From Straminergon stramineum (taxonomy: Eukaryota; Streptophyta; Bryopsida; Hypnales; Calliergonaceae), in assembly GCA_963920665.1 (NCBI GenBank), contig OY987272.1, positions 7,817,001 to 7,881,000 on the forward strand: 64,000 bases of DNA, in the 5' to 3' direction. The notes below the pieces were generated by a model. It had not been told where the DNA came from and did no database searches. It was given only the letters and a program-made list of their open reading frames with translations. A program made the translations under genes and the position numbers. Positions 48,867 through 62,293 of this stretch are shown here, one piece after another (the stretch's first letter is position 1; every line of letters begins with the position of its first letter).

Positions 48867-51800
48867 AGTGGAAGCACCCAAAACCTTCAATATAAACAAT
48901 TCAGCATAATTGGAGGTACCTTTTCTAGAAAAAATATTTTGTAGTATTAAAAATAGAAAATCATAAATTTTTGAAAAAGAAATTATAATTTTTGGATATG
49001 GCCTGTGATTTCTATCAATTTTCAAAGTCGCCACTCCCTAGACTGTTAAATGTGTCACATAGGTAGACCTGAAATTGAAACGTGACAATTTTCATATTAG
49101 TCGACCAATTAGCAATTTGTAAGGGGACAATTTAATGACATTTTACAGAGATACTTCAATGAAAGGCTAGGGACATTTCTAGAAAACTCTATTGTACATT
49201 AATGGGAACAAGGACGCTTTGGGGGGGTTCTCCCTTATATCAATTTCATTGGACTTCCATATGGAGTCAGAATCAGAAAACAAATTTCAAGTTTTTCAAA
49301 ATTAGATTTGCTTTGGCCAACTTCTATAATATTTATACTTCCATGTGAGCAAGGAGAAACTACATTTTAGGAGTAGCTTTGATTTGTTATTAAACTAAAA
49401 GCAATCCAAAAATCAAGTCTAATGTTAAAATTAGTTTTCCAGAAGTCAAAAATTTATTCCCTCCACTCCTCAAGTGTTTCAATTCTCCCTACAATCATGT
49501 AATTGGCAAACCATTATCATTTCTCCCTTATAGATACTGCATAATTCCACATGGAATTCTAGAAATATTTTGTCTCTTCTTCAAAGTTTGACCAATTACA
49601 ACACATGGAGGTCCACCATGATTGTAAAGGAATATTAAACTAATGTTTTTGAGCACATATAGTAGTCACTCCATATGCTCAGAAATACCATCCAAAACTT
49701 ATTTTTTTCAAACTAAGCTTATTGGGATTTAATTATTTAGATGTAAATACATAGCCTCAAGTTTCCCACCCTAAATGAGGGTACTTGATAATCATAAATA
49801 ACTATCACATACAAAATTTGCCCTCATCCATGGGTCTTATGCCAATATAAGGCACCTTGCTCAAAGCCCTTTTTGAAAATGAAGTGTCCATGGCCTCAAA
49901 GCTCTGCCCTTAGACTTGAGGCAACTTATTTTCAGAAAATAAATAAATAAATAAAAACTTGAACTAGTGCCTTAACCTATATCCAAAGAATTTTGCCAAA
50001 TTTATTTAAGGTAATTTATCCTATTTCTACTACTTTACATGATTTGATGCCTTAGAAGCATAAACAAAGTTCACTTTTTTACAAAGAAATAATTAAGAAG
50101 GAAAGCAATGGAAACTTAAATCACAAATTTCAAAGAAAGTATCAGTAATTTACATAAATTTTGGAAGAAATGTGCTTGAAAAAACATAACTACTTCTAAG
50201 TTCCTTCAAAATCATGGAGGAAAAAACTTATCATTAGAGGAAATTTCAGCCCTCTAGAAGACTCCAAGTTTTCAAATTATTGAGTCATTGTTTTGTACTT
50301 GTTCTTCTACACTAGTTCCTTGTGTGGGAATCCCCATTTTGGGAGAATTACCTTGACTTGCAAAATTTATAAATTATGTCAAAATTTCATTGTGATCGGT
50401 CCACATTTATGGTTCATTTCTAGTTCACAACAAAGCTTTGGCTTTACCCAATCCATTTCCATAGTTCAAAATTCATTCCCTCACTTTTTTGTTTTAGTAT
50501 TTTTGTAAGTCTCATATGGAAAAGTCTTGGCTTTATATGCCCCATTGGTTGTTACTAACTTCTTTTTGTCTTTTTGTTCGTTTTAGTTCTTTAAAGAACT
50601 CCAAATTTGATGAAGCTTTGAACTTAGCTAAAATATTTACAACTATCTTTTGTTTGTTGTCCAAGGTAGGATTCAACAAGAGAAAAAAATTGAGTTTTTT
50701 AAAATTTAGCCAATCTAGACCCCACCCCACCCCGATCAAGCTAAGCAAGTCAAGAGGGCTAAATTAGAGCTGAAAATTCAAAATAGATCCAAGTGGATTA
50801 AGTCAAGGTTGGATATTAGAGGGAATCCAAGAAGGATAGCTGGAGCTAAAAATTAGAAAGGATACGACTAGATTAAGCTAGGGCTACAAATTCAGAGAAA
50901 ACCCAAGTAGGTAAGCCAAAGTTGAAAATTAGAAAAGACCAAGTAGATTAAATCTAGGCTAAAAATTAGAGACAATCCAAGAAGATTCAACTTTAATTGA
51001 GGTTTGACTTGTGTCTACATTTATTCAATCTTTCTCCTATTCATTTCTACTCTACCAAAACACAATTAGTAGCACTCTTCATATTTCTTAGACATCGACA
51101 CTCACTACAATTGAATTTTGCAACATCTTCTTCATTAATCTTTGGCTTGGAAATTTACTTACCATAGTACTATGACAAGGTGCATTTCACGACAGAAGTT
51201 CATCAGGGTTGTCCAAGCACACAAAATGGTGTCATTAGAGATTGTTACTACTTGCAATCTTGAATTTAAGATATGCAACAACATTTCAAGGTGGTATTGT
51301 GTTGTTGACCTCTTCTTGAGAAGTTCAATCTTAGGAATTGACTTCTAACGTACTTTGAGGAATTAACAAATTTGATTGTTGAACAAACAATAGTAAAGAT
51401 ATTAGAATGAGATTGTTACTTAGCAAGAACATTTCAGAATTCCACAACAAGCAAGGTTTGTGCTCATTGTCACATTGTTGGTGAAATGTTAAGACAAAAT
51501 TGAGTCTATAGTTGGAGGTGTCATACTAGGCATTGTTTGAATACTTGTTCATCAATGTCATGATGTGATACATGACTATCAATGTTAATGATCTTTTTGA
51601 TGACTTTCATCTTGATTTGCGATAATCACACTCAAGGTTCTTGAAGTTTTAGATTGATTTTTTCAAATTAATTATGGAATAGTGGAATGAAAAGCTACAA
51701 AGTGAAGGACAAAAGCTTTGGAACATTAGATGGGATTCAATTGCCTTGGAGGGTTGTTTCAGGCCAAATCCCCAAGTTGGGAACCAGCCACAGTTGTCCA

Positions 51801-54169
51801 GAATTCAAAACTATTAAAAAATAATAATATGATTAATTAAATATTAATTTTTTATTATTATATGATGTGGTTGTCGCATGACCACATTAGTGAGCTGCTG
51901 TGGCCGAGTTTCCACAGTCCGAGAACTTATGGGAACTTGTAGGAATTTGCAGTCTTCCATATGAGCTCATTCTCTTCTAATGAGAGTCTAATAGTGGAAA
52001 CAATACCAACATTCTTCCTAATCTTTTTGCATTTTTGTAGTAGCAACATCAACAACATGTATTTTCATAAATTTGGAATAACTTACATTGCAAAAGGTTT
52101 TTGTTCATGTTCTAATAAGTTTAGCATATGGACATTTAGGGGGGTTTGTAGCTTTGAATTTTCTTTCTAGGTTTTGACATTTTGTAGTAGCAATCGTAGC
52201 AACAAGTATGTCCATTTTTCTACATAGTTTGTTGTTGTAAAAAACCAACCATATTGAAAGGCAACACTAATTGAGTTCCTTTAGATTGGAAGGGTTTGAG
52301 TCCCTTGGTTTGAAAATACAAATTCCTTGTTGATGCTCATTTTAACAATTCATTCATTGTAGTACTAAATAGGCACCTACTATATCTCAAATATTAAGGT
52401 AGTAGTTGGAAGAGGGAAAGACTTGAAGACAAAAAATGCAATAGCTTGCAAAGGAAAAGATGGAGATTCAAAGTTTTCTACCAATGTAGTGCAATTCAAA
52501 TTTGTTGATACGAAAAAAAAGAAAATGGCTTTTGCTGAAAATATTCAAGAAGTCTACACAAAAGTGAACAATAATGGAAAAAAAAATTGCTATGAAAAGA
52601 ACCCCAAGGAATAGAACTATTCCATAGCTTAAGAAGTTGGATGTTGGTATTACCATTTTTATAGGGAGCTCTAACATTCTCGTAGAGCTTCTGGAAAAAC
52701 TAATGAATTGATTGAAAAAGAATGTACATCTAGACTTTATTTTATTGAAAGAGGTGGAGTTCTATTGAGGATACACATGCAAATGGTGTACCACATATTT
52801 TTCATCTTCATCGTGTATAGTGAGCAAATGCATCAAACTTATCTTAGATGGGACAATGGTCAAAATGCTCTATGGGGCACGACATTTTAACCAAAACACT
52901 CTGCAATACATGTTTTCACACATCATTGGAATGTTGGGATACTACATCAAAGACAAAGGTAAAGAATATTTTGAGTGTATGTATGGGAATGTAACCCCAA
53001 AGGAGATCATAGAAGGAATTGAGGAGTACTTTGAGCATGGTACTCCATTTACAAAAATAAAAATCATTTTGACTCACACAAATCTCATTGAGAAGGTCGC
53101 AACACTTTTGGGTAGAAGATGAAGAAACAAATAGGATGTATTCTCTTTAGTAATCTCTTGTAGATATTGTTGTCTGGACAATACATCCCTTTAGTTTATT
53201 AGATTTTGTTAGTTTGCCAAGGATGGTGAAATACAACAGAGCTTCAACACTCTGGACATGTATGATGAATCCAGATGTTGTTGACATGGATGATTTGATT
53301 CAAACACTTTTTGAGTATACAAATCCAAGTTTTCACATTGCAAATTTGGGTTGGCAATGGCTTATAATATGCTTGGGCAAGGCACAAGAAGGTGTAGAGT
53401 GTTATTATGTGGTTGGAGGTAATGTTCTAGGAGACTTAGGGCTCAACCTAAACAATGTTATTGTTATTGATGCAGAGTTGCATTAGGTAAGTACAAATGT
53501 TGGTCTTCAAACCTTTGGCTAGGCCCATGTATGTTTTAGATAGTAGTTTACAAGGACCTTGACTTAGACAACAATTTTGTGTTGTAGTTCTCAACATTGA
53601 CACACTTATGGCTTTTTTTACTAGAATTTTGAAACAACAATGGATTTTTTTTAAAAACACTTGTGCCATATTTTTTTTGAATGAAAAATTTGAAGTTCTT
53701 TTAAAAAAAAGCACTAGTGTACAGTCCCCAATGAGAATTTGTTTTAAAAGTTTTACATTCAATGAAAAAATTATACATGTACTTTTTAAAATTCATGTTG
53801 GATTTTCACACTTTTGATAGTTTGTTTGTCACTATATACTCCAAAAAGGTAGATATCAATTGATATACAATGTTGTGCATTGCCTTTTTTTCATACATGA
53901 AATACAATATTTTATTTTCTTATTATCCATTTACCCTATAATGTCGATGCAAACACTAATTGTCCAACAAATAACAAAAATCCTTTTATGTGAGATAGAA
54001 ATGCAAATGTTCATCCTTAAAATTGTGTGTGAAAAGAGGAGGTCTTACATAGTAGTTTGACCTCCAATGAACGCTCTTGGTTTCTTTTAATCTTAGAAGG
54101 TTAGGCCCATGACCATAGATATCAAGCATCGTTGTCCATCACTTTGTTTGTTGCCATTTTGCAACTAGA
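48867..54169. other. Intergenic repeat DNA with two unassigned open frames
   Basis: Segment 49240-49640 is the inverted copy of 28790-29300. AAAT repeats lie at 49938-49957. Segment 51730-51960 resembles 15940-16330. Plus-strand frames at 52820-53122 (100 codons, contains YFECMYGNVTPKEIIEGIEE) and 53214-53486 (90 codons) are close together in the same direction and might be remnants of one protein, but I recognise no family. No gene is called. Confidence 0.4.
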
Positions 54170-54610
54170 TAAGAATGAAATTTTTCTATATTTGTTTTTC
54201 AAAGATAAGTCATATGTCTATTGCAAGTCATAAAATTTTCAATTTGAAGGGGGGAACTTTTGAAATTATTGTAAATTTGTTTAGAAAAATATGAAGAAAA
54301 TTCATATTAAGTATAGAATATCAACTCAAAAAATCTAATTTTTTTACTTTAGATGTATATTAAAGTGTATAACATAATAATAGTGTAAACCAGTTACTAT
54401 ATCATTAGAAAATTAGAAAATCAACAAACCATGGTTATAGGCCCAAAGTTCATATATTGCTATAAAACATCAAAATTTATAAATTTTTCAAAAATTCAAA
54501 TTGGAATAGAAACTGCACTTGATATACTTCATTTTCCTTAGTTGGACTCAAATTCAAGAAAAAAACTCTTTTTTACAACTAAAACTCACATCAAGAGTAA
54601 ATAACAAGAA
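54170..54610. repeat. Dispersed repeat of about 430 bp, copy 1
   Basis: It is collinear with 59700-60125 (AAGAAAATTCATAT, AAATCAAYAAACCATGGT, CCCAAAGTTCA blocks). Shorter pieces occur at 5640-5815 and, inverted, at 60770-60960. No coding sequence is present. Confidence 0.7.
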
Positions 54611-54930
54611 ATGACCCAAATGCACTACTCACAAGGGTGATCTAGAAAAGAGTCAATAATACCACGATGCAAGTATTTGAAGTAAGGTAGTCTACTTTGA
54701 ATTGAACATTTAATAGTTGATTGCATTTTGGGGGAAAGCTAAATTCCTTAGAAACAATTTCCAGTAAATTTTTGTAGCTAGGAAGAAAAAATGGAATTGT
54801 CAACATCTAATTCAAGTCGTTTCATATATATTTTGAACCTATGTGAAATTCGTTACAAATTCTTCAAGTGAAAAATTAATGTAGTAGTCACTAAAAGTGA
54901 CCCCCTCTTAAAATGTATACTATTGGTACA

Positions 54931-55908
54931 TTAACCCCTCATCACCCAAAGTCAAAACGTGTGTAACAACATCCTTGCTTTTCAAGTGCTATTAGTCTAA
55001 ATTTCAATGAGGTATGAAAATTTCAACCATACAATCTTGTAGTGTGCATGTTGTAAGTGGTGTGTAACAAAATTGGGGTCATTTGACTATATAGATTGCA
55101 AGATTAAAGTGTTTTTGTCTTGAAAAAAGATGATGAAATTTTCTTAAAAACACATTTTGAGGTGAAATTCGATTTCTGAACATACTCAAATGAAAAAAAA
55201 TTAATTGTAAGTGATTCAAAACCCAAAGGCAAACACTTTGGTGGAAAAAAATATCATTCAATTGACTCATTGTGTCTGCAAAATTGTTTTGAAATGTCAA
55301 AAAACAATGAAAAAAGTAGCAAAAAATCACATCTATGTTTGAACCTTCCTCTACTAAAATGCTTCTCAATCACTCATTACCTCTTGGATTATATGAAATT
55401 TTAACCACACAAACTAGACTAGTAAATAAAACATTTCCAACAAAAATGATTGAAAATGGACCACATATGAAGAAGTCATAAGTTGCGAAAGTTCACTGTA
55501 ATGCAAAAACGTTTGGATTTTGAACTTTGAATTGCTCCCAAACATTCAAAACAACTTGGTTTGACATGAAAATTTTACCACAATAACTAGACCTTAAGAG
55601 GAACAAAACCCAATAGATTTTATTGAAAAAAAACATTTTATGAAAAAGTTACAAGCCCCCGAAGTTGCAGCCATTAGAATGCAGTGTGGTGAACTCAAAT
55701 TGAACCTGTGAACTTCAAAGGGCTCTCAAAAACTCAGTACATCTTGGATTGATTTGAAAATTATATTAATGGAACTAGACTAATATACACAACTTTTCCA
55801 ACAAGTTTGATTGAATTCGGACATCAGATGCAAAAGTAACAACACTTTGAATATGACTGCTAGACAATGTGAGGACACTTTTTGTCCCCTTCGGTGATGA
55901 GGGGTTAA
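54931..55908. mobile_element. TTAA-bounded non-coding element, 978 bp, with 12-bp perfect inverted ends
   Basis: It starts TTAACCCCTCATCACC and ends GGTGATGAGGGGTTAA, exact reverse complements over 16 bp including TTAA. The subterminal parts share a TAACAACA motif (left GTGTGTAACAACATCC, right AAAGTAACAACACTTTG, both on the plus strand). The interior is AT-rich with no transposase. Its right 185 bp recur at 28373-28555. TTAA on both sides of CCC/GGG ends is the insertion signature of piggyBac-type elements. Confidence 0.7.
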
Positions 55909-56235
55909 AGAAAGCAAAATGTGCCTTCTCTTGTAGAGCATGGTCACTTTCAGAATAGACTCCCTTGATCATGTCTACAATAGTGCACCATGCCAAATGT
56001 GGAGGTCCAAACAAGGGTGAATGTAAAAATAAAAAAAGTCCCCCTCTATTGTGTTTGCTTAATCTATTTCTCTACACCTCTCCTAGCAGATTTGGGGCCT
56101 CAAATTGCAAATGTGAACTCAAAATTTGCAAATCTTATCATGTGTGGCATTTTAAGCATTCCTACCTTTTCCTACTAGGGGTAAAATGAAGGGGCAAAAC
56201 AGTCCTCGCATTCAGATTGTTGCACTACTACAGAT

Positions 56236-56472
56236 GGTCAGGGTGAACTTCACCCCTTGCTTGTCCCTCCCAAGTCAATCCACAAGTGCATAGAAAAAAA
56301 AGACCCCCTATTTCGTGCCTAATTAATTTGTCCTCTACACCTATTCCAACTAATTTGCGGCCTATGATTTCAAATATGAATTTGCAAATTTGCAAATTTT
56401 ATCATGCATGGCAAATTAAAAAATTCAACGTTTTTCCTCACGGACGAGAAAAGGGGTCTGTTCACCCTGGTC
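56236..56472. mobile_element. MITE, about 237 bp, TIR GGTCNAGGGTGAAC type, copy 1
   Basis: The left end GGTCAGGGTGAACTTCACCC is mirrored by GTTCACCCTGGTCC at the right. The interior (CCCCCTATTTCGTGCCTAAT, TTTGCAAATTTTATCATG) matches the reverse complement of 62548-62801. Positions 56030-56190 hold a third, direct copy of the interior. Confidence 0.7.
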
Positions 56473-57190
56473 CTATAGACGTGACCAACGACCTTACCTT
56501 ACTAAAACTTACTCCAGACAGGGTTAAAAAACCAACGACACTACCTTATTATAACTTAACCCAGGGTTAAAAACAAGATGGAAACCAACTGAAGTTTGTG
56601 AGAGATGAGTCAGTTCAGTTCAAACTCTGTTCCAACCAGCCCTTTTTTTTTGGCACCACAGAGCCAGATTGCACCATTCCAAAATAAATGTCTACTTTTT
56701 GCCAGAAAAAAGTAATCTTTTATGTCAGAAATTTTCTAATACTATTTAATATATGGATGAATTTACTAAATTTGGATGAAAAAGTGCAAGAATATGATTG
56801 AAAAGTATTTTATGGTCCAAAAGAGTGGGTGAATGTAGAAATACAATACTCCACCAAATTTTAAGTGATGGCCACCCTGGCACTTTCTCAAAAAGTTAAT
56901 AAAAAGGGCTAGTTCCAACCTACCAACCAACCAACCAACCCAAGGAATCGAATGGAATCTACGACCCCTCTAGATTCCCTTGGTCCCTCCTCCACAGAAG
57001 TTGCCAAAGGGGGTTGGAGTTGGCGGGTGCAGATCTCAGTGGGAGGTGGCCCCCCATTGACTCCCCCCGCCCACCACGACGGGAACCCTTGAAAATTTCC
57101 GACTGCTGCCCGGGTTCACCGACCACCACCCACAAACGGAAAAAGCCACCGACCGGCGGTCGGTGCATTAATTAATAAGAATTTATTCTA
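56473..57190. other. Intergenic; AACC microsatellite and GC-rich island
   Basis: AACC repeats lie at about 56917-56940. Positions 56950-57165 are GC-rich (CCCCCCGCCCACCACGACGG) with a 69-codon minus frame that has no recognisable product. No gene is called. Confidence 0.4.
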
Positions 57191-57430
57191 AAAGCACCAC
57201 CTCCACTACTGTAGAATGCCACTATTGATAAGGGTAAATTAGTGCGATTTGGTAACAATTAAATTAAATTAAATCGAATTGAAATAAGTTTATTTATGTA
57301 TCTCGAAAAGCATGAAAGCACGGCACCTCCACTGAGTTAGAGCGACTATAGTTACTGTAGAGTTAATTAATGTGATTTATTAACATTTAATTTAATTTAT
57401 TTTTATTTTTATTTTATTTTATGTATTTAG
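57191..57430. repeat. Tandem duplication of about 120 bp
   Basis: 57191-57304 and 57315-57430 share AAGCACNNCACCTCCACT, CTACTGTAGA-like, TTAGTGCGATTTGGTAAC/TTAATGTGATTTATTAAC and TTTATGTATNT in the same order. The second copy has expanded T-rich tracts. Confidence 0.7.
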
Positions 57431-57820
57431 ACACCGATAACAGGGACCTTTCAGTTGTTGCAGATGGAGAATCAATTAAGTTTTTGTTGTTTTTTTGAAA
57501 CAAATGAAACAGGGTTCCATTGCAAAGAGAAAGAGTACAAGCTTGCCAACCACAAGTGGTCTGGCAAGGAGAGGAACAGGACAGAATCAATTAAGTTTAA
57601 GTTTAAGTTACTACTTACCAGCCACCTGAGCCGCCAAACTGACCAAGGGAAAAGAACCAAAAGACGAACTCAAAAGTGGGGATTAATTAAAGAAGATCAC
57701 CTATTTCCGATCAGCCTCCCATTTTTGTAGTTTAGGCTGTTCCATTTCCGATCAGATGAATTGTAGGTGACAGCTCTTACATCACAGGACCCTGGGGACA
57801 ACAAAAATGTCGAGGAGGTG

Positions 57821-58196
57821 CAGGGGAGGCAACCTATTTCTGACCACTTAAGCAAATACATGCACCTGCAAGGAAGTTTTTGATAGTGGGAAATTTTTCC
57901 ATGTGTAGAAATAGAGTTCAGAAGATTTCCGTAATTTTCAGATTTTTATTTCTCAAAACAAAATTACTATGAATTTTTAGTTGAAGATTATGCTCCGCCC
58001 TATATTGGTTATACATACCTTCCTCTTTTTGACCAAGGGTTGGTTTCATTATTGAGAGTTGTAGCCCAATCATAATGTGTCACAATTGTGTCAGGAATTG
58101 TGTCAACATTAATCGTGTTAATCACCACTTGATTGAAATTACTACACCTTATGTTGCCATAATGGTGGAGTGATTAGGAATGGGTTGCCTTCCCTA
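57821..58196. mobile_element. Second copy of the about 400-bp MITE (TIR AGGGGAGGCAACC)
   Basis: The left end is AGGGGAGGCAACCTATTTCT and the right end is GGAATGGGTTGCCTTCCCT. It is collinear with 13990-14391 with one internal deletion of about 25 bp (the AAATCCAACAAGG region). Confidence 0.85.
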
Positions 58197-59699
58197 CATT
58201 GAAAGCTTAGATGATCACAAAGTGTACATTAGAAGCCTTACATCGATTATGGAACCATCCTATAGTTGGAAATAGGTTTGCCTACATATCAAGAATGGAA
58301 CAAATAGAATCTTCACAAAAAATATTCATGATAATTTTGTTTTTAAGGGAAAAATTTTAGGAAATTCTAAAATCCTCCTGAAATGTATTTCTCTACAAGA
58401 GGAAATTTTTTCCTGAATTTTTCCCATGCCGAAGTTAAGCTAAATTGCTAAGTGATCGGAAATAGATGATCATCTTGATAACCCCGTAAGATGTGGTAGA
58501 CCACAATAGTCTAATGGATGACTTCAATGTTGACTATAGAAAAAGATAGTTTATCTGTAGGGCCAATTATTGAAGAATTTTGGTAACTACCTTGGCCATA
58601 GGAGGGTGCATCCTTACAAGGTTAACCTTGTAAAGACGGGTTGGTTTGCACAATAATCATCATTTTTTGATATAGTGTAAATCATCTATTTCCAGAAATT
58701 CAAAAGTATTCATTTGAAGTCAAACTATTGTGCAAGGCCCTCCCCTTTTTGTACGAAATTCCAAAGATGAACAATTGCACTTCTATCTTACATTAAAGTA
58801 TTCTCAATCATCCATTGGACACTTATTGTCTGCAATAGCAATACAAGGTTGAGAAGGTGGGTTTCCCCCCAAACTGCCACTTTTTACTATTGTGTGGCTA
58901 GGAACTACTAGGAATGCTTTACAGTTAGAAGTTGGGCCAATTTGCATAAGAAGACCAAAATCCTTGACTTGTGATTAAAGAAAAGGCTAAAATCTCCACT
59001 TGTAAATGGACACAAGGCTGAAATTTGTGCAATAGGCCTTAAAGAGAATGGCTTGACCTCTAGGTGTAAAGCGTCTTTTACTAGACTAGTCAAATTTTCA
59101 TACTTTCTTGTTGGGAAAGGAGAGGAGGTTCCATCAAAACATTTGGATGCAATATTTAGATACCATACACAAAAGTTTGGAAGGATCAAAGTTTTTTTTG
59201 GTATAGGTTTGAAAATTGTTTCTACATCAAAAGTGCATATTAGTTTGGGAGATTTGTACAGAGTGATGATGATGGTTTTAAGGAAGGTGTAATTTTTTGT
59301 ATACCCACCTTAGTTCATTTGATATTAGACCTTAAATGTTTTTTTCCTATACCTCCTACTAATGTTCAGGAAGATTTGGCAGCTTGTTCAAAGTTATCCA
59401 ATGGAATTGGATAAAAAAATCCGTTTGTGATTTGAAAATATTGGCAAAAACCATGTGAAAAAATATGTAAAATATATATTTTGAGTATAAAATAGAAAAA
59501 ATAACTAGACTCTGGACTTAGAAAACCGGTTGAATTTGGGAATTGAAGGAAAATAGCTGGCAAATCTCAAAAAACTTCTCCAATGTTGCCTCCTACATGA
59601 ATGGGAGTTAATGACAATTAGAGTGGGGTTCAACAATTGAATTAACCTCAAAAGGACCATCTTGTGACCATGGATTCAAGCCTCACTCTTTTTGCTATA
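58197..59699. other. Intergenic repeat DNA
   Basis: Positions 58620-58830 match 8340-8570 (TTAA MITE family), but ends are not preserved. The frame at 59053-59292 (79 codons) has no recognisable product. No gene is called. Confidence 0.45.
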
Positions 59700-60960
59700 A
59701 TTTTGCAACTACATATGAATGAAATTTATTTTATTTTATTTCTTAGAGATGAATTCAATAACATGACTCATGTGACTCTTAAAGTTTTTATTTTTTTTTA
59801 AGAATTTGAAATATCTTTTAATTATTTGAGGAAAAAGTAAAGAAAATTCATATCAAATACATAATGTACTCAATAAATCTGAAATTTTCACTATCAAAAT
59901 ATATTGTAGTTTGTTACATCATGGTATAAATCAAAGTTACTATGTCATCATAAGTTTATAAAATCAATAAACCATGGTCACAAACCCAAAGTTCAAATTG
60001 CAATAAAATATTGAGATTTTCAAAATTTCACAAATACACCTGAAAAGATTCATTTCATTAGTTGTGGATAAATTCAAAAATATCATTCTTAAGGATGAAA
60101 TTGAACAACAAGAATATAGAGCAAAAAAGTGGCCAAAATACACTATAGAATAATATATGGATTCTACATCTTCTTTTGAAAAATCACTAATGCAATAGTA
60201 AGGGAATATTCAATACTATTCACTTAAAACACTAGAAGAAAATTGCATTGCCGTGAACAAAAATGTCACCTAGATTTTGTTCATGGCAACATAGTTTTCT
60301 ACTAGTGAAATGTACTCAAAAAACTCTCTAGAAAATTGGATGAAAAAATGTTTTTTCCATCCTACATCCCCTCTTGAAATCATTCAAAGGACACAAAATC
60401 TCTTCAACTTCATTTTAGGGTAAACCCTTGAAGGACAATGAAAATATTTTTTGTCCTTTGGATGGTCAACTAGATTTTGTGTAGATTTAAGAAAGGATGA
60501 TTTTCATTCAATTTTAGGTGCAACTTTATTGATGCTATATACACATTATTTTTTGAATTAAGTTCAAGACATTTTAGTTGTTTTCTTTTCTTTAATATGG
60601 GATATGTTATCAAAAAATGGTTTACTATGCAATGATTGTATTTCAATACTTTGAATTTTTTCCCTTACAACTTCATTTTGACATTCAAAATGATTTTTTT
60701 TGCTTTTGAGCAAGAATCGTAAAATAAAGCTTCTCAACTAGAGTTTTTATTCCACTTGAAATTTGGTAAAAAATCCTTAGAATAAACATTGTGGTGAAGT
60801 TTGAAGTTCAAATTTTTTGAACATGATTTCTATTGGATTTGAATTTTCTTCACTATTTCTTCAAAAATTCAAGGTAATTTCAAATGTTCACAAAAAGATT
60901 TGACAAAAATAGTTTATGACAAGTATTAGAATTGTGATTTCATCTATGAAAATTTAAACA
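59700..60960. repeat. Large imperfect inverted-repeat structure, about 1.26 kb
   Basis: The left part 59700-60125 is copy 2 of the 430-bp dispersed repeat. The right part 60770-60960 is an inverted copy of its first 190 bp (TTTGAATTTTCTTCAC against GTAAAGAAAATTCATA). The centre is AT-rich without coding sequence. A TAAACCCTTGAAGGAC at 60422 looks like a stray TTAA-family end. Confidence 0.55.
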
Positions 60961-61330
60961 TAAAAAATTCTCTCATTAATAGCAAGGAAATGAACTTAGA
61001 TACAAAATGAGGGACTTTTAATTTTGACTCAGTGGTCATCCACTCCATCATTTGGGAGTCAATTTGAAAAGTAAGGTAGGTTGCTCTAAAAACAAGTTCT
61101 AACACAAAGTTACATTTTTCTTTCTTCAATGTACCAACAATGTACATTTCAAGAGAGAGTCGCTTTCATTGAGCCCTAAGTTTCAACTTCAAAAACTCAC
61201 AACTAATTCCATGAAGGTCCAAAAATTATGAAACTACTTGGTTTTGATGGCAATTCCATTTTGCTTCTCTACGAAAATTTACCAAAAATTATTCCAAGGA
61301 TTTTAGCTTCCCATCAAATGCAATCAGTTC

Positions 61331-61900
61331 ATAACCCCTAAAGGACCAAGTGTCTGTTCAATGTACACAAGAAATCTTGGATAGGTTCTTACAAAGTCAT
61401 TTTTGGTTGGATGTTCATGAAATTTGAACACAATGTGAAACTATGTACTTGCTTCTTGAAAATCTAAATTTTTTTTCGATTGGGTGCTCTAATAAAAAGT
61501 TATGGTGCCTTGGGCAGCTTGGGCAGATTATGCAAAACTCTTCCTTTGATTTTGAAATTTGGTGGGTGTGTAGCTTACATGATACAAGATGCAAATGTCC
61601 AAAAAAATAACCATGTCTAGTGTAAGAATCTCATTCTAAAAGGAGTTAAAGTTTGTAGGCCATATAGGGCAAGGTTGGAAAAAAACTTTTTCACCTAACT
61701 TCAAATGTTACAACCTTTCAGTATGTGCGGTCAAAGTTTCTAAAAAAATTTCCACATGTTCCCAAAGAAGTCTAGTTCAAATTTGTAAGGTTGAATTTTG
61801 AAAAAAACACCCTTTCATTATCATTTTTTCTTGCTACCCTAGAAAGTGGCAGTTTTTGACAATTTCTGCCCAAAATGTGCCTAGGTCCTTTAGGGATTAA
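61331..61900. mobile_element. Element of about 570 bp with 13-bp CCC/GGG inverted ends, one TTAA degenerate
   Basis: The left end ATAA-CCCCTAAAGGACC is mirrored by GGTCCTTTAGGGATTAA on the right, with one extra A before TTAA. A block at 61190-61320 just outside is an inverted copy of the repeat at 17140-17270. Confidence 0.6.
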
Positions 61901-61925
61901 ACAGTTGCTTTAAGAGCATACTTCC

Positions 61926-62293
61926 GTAACCCATAAACGCCGATGCGGACGTTTTTCATCCAATGAATAACAAGAAGGTAATCTGTAGGAAGTAGGAATG
62001 CATTTTTTCATCTGTTTTTTTTAACACAATCGTGGAGATGTGTTGCATGATGGAGGGCCAGAAGTAGCATCATTTGGATGCATTCATATTTTAGAATGCA
62101 TGGACACAGAGAAATTGACACTGAAATACACGTGCATGGTGTTATGCCGGAGGCTGCCCTTCTTGCAATTTTGATGAGGGCAACTGGAAATGCAGGCTTC
62201 TGCAACTCTGGGCACTCACGGTCAGACAGTGGATGCTGAACAGTGCGCAACCCGCCTTTCCCCGTGGTTACCAGTCTGTCATTTAGGGGTTAA
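61926..62293. mobile_element. Element of about 368 bp, TTAA family
   Basis: The left end GTAA-CCCATAAACGCCGATG is followed by GTTTTTCATCCAATGAAT as in the 48642-48866 MITE. The right end is GTCATTTAGGGG-TTAA. The GC-richer centre is not shared with the other elements. Confidence 0.5.
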
